64,000 nucleotides of DNA from positions 27,904 to 91,903 of the forward strand of contig SZWC01004958.1 in assembly GCA_023375785.1 (NCBI GenBank), read 5' to 3'. The position numbers were made by a program, and so were the translations under genes. This DNA is from Penium margaritaceum (lineage: Eukaryota; Streptophyta; Zygnematophyceae; Desmidiales; Peniaceae). Position 1 is the first letter of the stretch, and the number at the start of each line of letters is the position of its first letter. Of the stretch, positions 59,182-64,000 are shown one piece after another. The notes beneath the pieces were generated by a model that did no database searches, was not told where the DNA came from, and saw only the letters and a program-made list of their open reading frames with translations.

Positions 59182-59799
59182 GGGAGGGCCGGTTCGGCCC
59201 TCCCACCTCGCTGAAGCGACGGGTGGTTGCGCACCACCCCTCGCATCAGCGAGGGTTGGCCGGCGGCCAGCACTTCGCTGGCCGCCGGCCAGCTCGCTGC
59301 CGGCAGGCTAGACGGCCGGCGGCCGGCCAAGTGACCGGCCGGCCACCGGCCGGCCAGCCACCAGCCGTCGATCGCGGCCTCAGCCCGATCGGCAGCTGAG
59401 AGGCCACGAGGGCCTCGAGGGCGAGTGCCCTCGCACCCCCTCGCCCTCCTTTCAAACGAGCAAGAGAGGGCGAGGGATAGGGGGAGCGAGGGTGAGGTCA
59501 AAACAACTGGCGCAAAATCGCCCGCGTGCCTCGCACGCGATGATTTTGCGCCAGAATGACAAAAACGTGAATCAAAGTTCGTTTACGACGATCTTCGACA
59601 TGAAACGAACAAAATAACTCGTGCGACCACACGAGTTCGAGGTAAAAACCCCCGGTTTGGGTCCCAAAACCAGGGGTTTGGTTAAAAACAGAAATGGGCC
59701 TCCTGAGACTCGAAATTTTTGAGTCTCCCTGCTCTGGGTCGTTGATGACGATTGCCCCTCAGTCTTGCGAAGGGGGTAAACCCCTGACGCGGACTGAGA
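59182..59799. repeat. Chain of about a dozen consecutive hairpins
   Basis: Local inverted repeats follow one another. 59182-59204 has a 10-base stem and 3-base loop. 59206-59254 is nested. 59256-59292 has a stem of about 15 bases. 59400-59416 and 59417-59432 have 6-base stems. 59438-59476 has a perfect 11-base stem. 59507-59554 has a perfect 13-base stem with an inner 7-base stem. 59577-59610 and 59616-59637 have 8-base stems. 59647-59679 comes next, then 59705-59727 and 59758-59799 with 7-base stems. 59292-59400 is GGCCGGCC-rich. No protein frame is supportable. Confidence 0.85.
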
Positions 59800-60718
59800 A
59801 CGCCATTCAGTGAACTCCGACGACGAATTCAGAGTAGGTGTTGGAGACTCAGCCCATTACAGTGGTTCTGAGAGCCAGACGACCTTCGCGACTAAGGGTT
59901 CGACGGAAACGGCGGCTACGTCAGATATAAAACGCCGCCGGCAGCTGCAAGCAGTAACAGAAACGCTAGAAGGGACTACGGTATCCATACTTCACGGATT
60001 GAAGCGCCGTAAAGTGCATTGCAGAGCTGAAAAAAAAATCTACATGATGGAGCCACTTCCTTCCAGCCTCTCCACACTTCCAGGGGGCTAGGAGGATTTT
60101 TGTGGGGCGGGTTGGGGAGTTCCCACCTCCAAAACCACAAAATCCTCCTCATTTTCAAGGCTCCTTCAAACCTCCCTCATCCAAAAAATTGGGACAGCGT
60201 CCCTCCCCAAGCTTAGGGACTCTCACAACCTGAGAGCACCCTAAAAAGAAGGAGGGTGTCACCTTGGAGATTTTTGGCGGCTCCTCCAACGACGCCGGCT
60301 CAAGGAGGACGCCGCCAAGGGGCGCAAGACGCGCAAAAAAGACTTAAGAGGAGGCCAAGGAAGACAAGAAGACAAGAAGACAAGAAGAAAAGTAGTCTTT
60401 TATTCTAGACCTTGTACTTGCTTCTCTTCTTGCTCTTTGTCTTTGTTTTGTGAGCGGTACTCACACTTCTTGTTACTCCATTGTGTTTTGCTTTTCTATT
60501 TTCCTAGATCCTAGTTGCTACCAAGTGCCGTGAGTCACGGCCTAGGGGGACTAGTTTCTAAACCCACGACCTTGTGCCGACGTGGCGGCCTAGCAAAATA
60601 GAAATATAAACTGAAATTGCCTCACCGATCGTGAGGGCAACGTCTTAGGAGGCGATTCCTCCTCGTTGTAGGGTGATCCTCACAACAACCTTCACGTGCT
60701 AGTTGCACGAGCGACGAA
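59800..60718 (+). other. Upstream region (probable LTR/leader) of the Gypsy element
   Basis: Non-coding sequence before the Gypsy gag start. A purine-rich GAAGACAA repeat lies at 60355-60395, and a TAGGGGGAC polypurine-like stretch near 60542. No partner LTR is in the window, so LTR edges and the primer-binding site cannot be set. A 93-codon frame at 59810-60091 (SESQTTFATKGS, KRRRQLQAVTETLEG) has no recognisable domain. Confidence 0.4.
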
Positions 60719-61752
60719 ATGGCAAGTGCCGGACCATCTAAGGCCAACAAGGGCAAGATGGTGATGTTCTCACCACACGTCCTTGGCAGACTCCAAGTTT
60801 TGGGAGCCGCCACCGCGAGCACGGTTGCCAACCCAAAGGCAACCGTACCGCCTAAGGCAACCGTGTCGCCTAAGGCAACCGTGCCACCGAAGGCAACCGT
60901 ACCGCCTAAGGCAACCAAAGCCAACCTCGGCGACACCGAGAAGTGTGCAAAGGTCGCAAAGGTGCTCAACGAGCACGTCGACACGCACATGGACGACCCC
61001 CATGCGACGGACGACACAATGGAGGAGGATCTTCCGGAGGAAGATCCCGAAGAGCACGACGGCGACGATGGCGAAGGCGATGAGGATTACGACCATCGCC
61101 ATCGTCGTGCGGTGAACTCGAGCCAATTGCTCGAGAAGGAAAAGGCGCCCGCCGCATCGCCTGAAGCTGCCGACGGCAGCAAGACGGCCGAGAGCAGCAA
61201 GGGCGCCGAAAGTAGTCACACAAGAAGTTCCCGCGAGAACGAGCCGGGCGACGACGCCGCAAAGGCAATTTGCGATGGCCGTCGTAGGCTTGCGGAGTTT
61301 GCTGCTGAGGCGGCAGGCCGACTGAAGATCACCACCGACGGTGGAGATACGGCACCACTTGGAGGAATGGGGGCGGACCCCCCTTCCTACGATGTGGCCG
61401 TAATGGGACAAGGCAGCTCCCACTCGAGCGTCGTCGCCGAAGACAGTCTCCTCCAAAGGTGGGACTCCTTGGAGGCGTGTACGTGAACCATACCCTCTTG
61501 CAACGGGTAAGGCTGCACGGACAACGCGAGGCCCTAGAGGCTATCGCTGACGCTCTGACGACATCAGAGCTCAAGTTCGCGTTCGCCAATATGCTCGCCC
61601 ACGTCGGGCAGAGCATCACGGACCTTGACCGTGATCGCCAGTTGCAGCACCTGGCTGTCCATGAGGCAAGCCGCCAATGCAACGACCTCGACAAGGCGTT
61701 GCAGAGCGTGACCCAGGTACAGATGTAACAGCAAGCACAGCGCGCCGCAGTT

Positions 61753-62637
61753 GTGGATGCCACTGCCGGTGGCAGCGACGACTTGCCTACCTTGACAACC
61801 TCGGGGTCAGTCATGAACACGTCCTTCCTCCACATTGTGGAGATCTTCTGGAAGGGTGTGAAGCTGACCGACTGGCTGAACTGCATGGAGCACGTTCTAC
61901 GTGTCCACAAGGCTCCTCTCAGCCAGCGGGGCGACCTTGCCACGACACGACTTGAAGACAATCTCTTCAAGTATGTGGTCAAGGAGTGGACTGCGCAGCA
62001 GCCGCACCTCGAGTGGCAGCCCATGCCGTGGGAGGCCTTCTGCGCGATCATGCGCAAGAAGTACACCCAACGTGAGGAGGCGCAGTGCGCCTTCCACAAA
62101 ATCAAGGACTTCAGGCAGCTAGGCAGCTCGCTCGAATCCTACTTGAGCGAGTTCACCGCACTCGTGGAGGAAGCCGAAAGGTTCACCGAGGGCGATGGCA
62201 CTCAGACGTTCAAGTACCCGGAGTGCATGCTACTGGAGTCCTTGCATGATGGTATCGCCAGCGAGAAGTTGAAGGACAAGACCACCACGACAGCCACTTG
62301 CCAAGCTTGGACAAGCTGGAGGGCGTTGCGCGACTACATGAGCGAAGTGTATTCGGCGAACCCGAAGCACTACTCTGATGTACGACCGGATTCGCGTGCA
62401 CAACAATATCGCGACATGCACGTGGATGCTGCAGGGGCTGGTGGGTCAACTGGACAGCGCGGCGGGGCCAAGGGCAAGCAGCCTACAAACCCTCCAGCTA
62501 AGAAGGCTGGTGGGCACAAGGGTCCCAACAACAAGCGCAGCGGCAAGCATGACGAGCTGCAGGTGGCGCGTCGCAACGCAGCCTTCCGCAAAGGGCTCTG
62601 CCACAACTGCATGCAGCCGGGCCACTTTAGGGCTTAG
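61753..62637 (+). pseudogene. Gypsy gag core and zinc knuckle
   Basis: An open stretch of 294 codons. The capsid-like Retrotrans_gag domain is at residues ~25-200. A Gly/Lys-rich basic linker (KKAGGHKGPNNKRSGKHD) follows, then the nucleocapsid zinc knuckle at the end. Gag coats the genomic RNA. Part of a fossil element. Confidence 0.88.
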
Positions 62638-63308
62638 TGCCCTGAGGCTGCTGGTGGTCAAGAGGCCGCAGCGCTAGCTGGAGCAGCAGCACCTCGTGGG
62701 GATGGTGTAGGAGGAGGCCGCGGACAAGGCCGTGGAGAGGGTCGCAGTCGCTGCAATTGGCCCGGCCATGGTAACGGACAGGACCGTGGGGCGGGTTTTC
62801 CCCACCCCTGAGTGACGTCAGTGGGGACCAATCTGGGATAAAACTGGATCACAAGTGTGAGTTCATGTTTTCTGACGAGGATGTTAAACAATTTGAGTTT
62901 TCAACGAGTTCAAATTTCTCTGTTGTCTTTTCCCCTCTCATTGAACCTCATTCTGCACTTGCTGATCGACATTGCCCACTAAACATTGCATCACCAGACG
63001 AGATGCATGACCGAACCTACTTAGTGGTGGCGACACCAACCACTGTGCAAGAGTTGTGTAACACAGTGATTGAAGCAAACGCCCTCAAAGCGATGAGCTC
63101 AATCACATTCGCAGTACCTTTAGTCGACGATTTCGACCCAGTGAAATTCAAAGACTGGAAGGTGATGATCAAATTCACACGTGCCCACAAGATGTAGACT
63201 CGAGTGGGTGAATCATGGGAGTCGCGATGCCCGTCGTACAGATTATGAGTTTATCACAAACTCGGCTTACCGTCGTCAAGTCTATTCACTCGGAAGAGTG
63301 GAGGCAAC

Positions 63309-63725
63309 ATGACGATGCAGCTCAAAGGACACCTAGTTGGTGCTCCCGTGAACGTACTTGCTGACACTGGAGGGGACGACTCTTTTGTTAGCCTTGGCTT
63401 TACCCGTCAGGTTGGCCTGAAGTACGAGCCATCGAATGGCGCAGTTGTTGTCGGTGACAACCGTACGGTACCCGTAATCGGTACTTGTAAAGCAAAAATT
63501 TGTATTCAAGGGTACACACAGAGTGTCACGTTGAAGGTACTCAACCTTCTTGACCCGTTTGACGTGGTACTAGGCAATCCCTGGCTCCATGACAACAAGG
63601 CTCTAATGTGCTTTGAATCAAAGCGTTTGATCCTCCGAAAAGGACAACGCCGCTTTACGTTGATTTCGAGTATGGAGTTATCACCGACCCGACTCAAAGT
63701 CCATGCCAGCTTGTCTGCAATGTAG
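63309..63725 (+). pseudogene. Gypsy aspartic protease
   Basis: An open stretch of 138 codons: a single-lobe retropepsin with the active-site loop VLADTGGDDSFVS near residues 15-27, middle strands (VVVGDNRTVPVIGTCKAKIC) and the DVVLGNPWL motif near residue 85, which precedes RT in Gypsy pol. Fossil copy. Confidence 0.85.
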
Positions 63726-64000
63726 GTCAAGAGACGTATTCGACAAGGTTGTCGATTCTTCTTGGCTCAACTGCAGAAAGTGGAGGACGACGTCACGGAA
63801 GACACACCACAAGAGATCAGATCTCTATTGGCGGAGTTCTCGGATGTATTCCAAGACCCACCGGCTGGGCTTCCACCAGAAAGACACATGGGCCACACGA
63901 TTCCACTACAACCGGAGGCGACTCCTCCGTTCAGACCCATGTATCGCCTTAGTCCCGTAGAAAGGCGAGAGGCCGAACGCCAAATCAAAGAGTACCTTGC

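Larger units (their letters stand above)
60719..64000 (+). mobile_element. Gypsy (Ty3) element: gag, protease, start of RT; cut by window edge
   Basis: A plus-strand Ty3/Gypsy element. The gag N-terminal region runs 60719-61728, beginning MASAGPSKANKGKM, with five PKATVPP-type repeats at 60831-60918 and an acidic block. The retrotransposon gag domain is in 61753-62637 (WKGVKLTDWLNCMEHVLRV, WEAFCAIMRKKYTQREE, SLESYLSEFTALVEEAERF), with a zinc knuckle CHNCMQPGHFRA at its end. A pepsin-like protease is at 63309-63725 (VNVLADTGGDDSFVS, LLDPFDVVLGNPWLHDN). From about 63790 the N-terminal RT text starts (SDVFQDPPAGLPPERH, HTIPLQPEATPPFRPMYRLS). It is broken with about six breaks. Confidence 0.93.

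Noticed and set aside
59145-59501. 118-codon minus-strand frame through the GC-rich hairpins
   Set aside because: High GC keeps several frames open and the text is Arg/Ala/Gly low complexity over inverted repeats.

Overview
The window is repeat-filled eukaryotic DNA of the green-plant lineage. Two things in the sequence point there. The LTR elements have primer-binding sites complementary to the 3' end of plant initiator-Met tRNA (18173-18186, 50819-50830, 58026-58037). An interstitial block of plant-type TTTAGGG/CCCTAAA telomere repeats lies at 13332-13388. A streptophyte alga such as a charophyte, or a bryophyte-grade plant, would fit, but the species is inference. I recognise no intact cellular gene, rRNA or functional tRNA. 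Nearly all long open frames are decayed transposons or low-complexity artefacts.

Layout. 1-1170 is the gag-protease end of a minus-strand Copia element, followed by a possible LTR with heat-shock-like motifs and a tRNA-derived SINE head. 1884-4136 holds two open stretches coding an unknown Ser/Thr-rich protein, ahead of a polypurine/LTR-like junction. 4553-6110 is an LTR-like region with a ~108-bp tandem hairpin repeat and a 370-bp TG microsatellite. 6240-9470 is a plus-strand Copia pol relic. 10451-19344 is a nearly full-length minus-strand Copia element with both LTRs, carrying a telomere-repeat insertion. 19953-20895 holds Copia scraps and a palindrome.

20896-36658 is a satellite domain. 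It contains about 19-20 copies of a ~190-bp satellite, six near-perfect copies of a 209-bp repeat, and more than 6.6 kb of a 10-bp minisatellite (consensus TACAACTCCG). The minisatellite is split by a 3.17-kb LTR element with 117-bp LTRs.

37458-39112 is a decayed pogo/Tigger-like DNA transposase. 40170-58153 is a head-to-tail pile of three relics of one Copia family (A, B, C, all minus strand). A MITE-like GGATCC-rich insertion sits in A and a hAT-like terminus sits in the 5' LTR of C. 59182-59799 is a chain of about a dozen local hairpins. 60719 to the window end is a plus-strand Gypsy element (gag, protease, start of reverse transcriptase).

There is no pathway here; the relations are those of nested insertion. 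The most unusual signals are the hairpin chain, the head-to-head telomere repeats inside a retroelement, and a trinucleotide-rich leader with TGACGTCA-like palindromes shared by four Copia relics. No case for a new functional system can be made from sequence alone.
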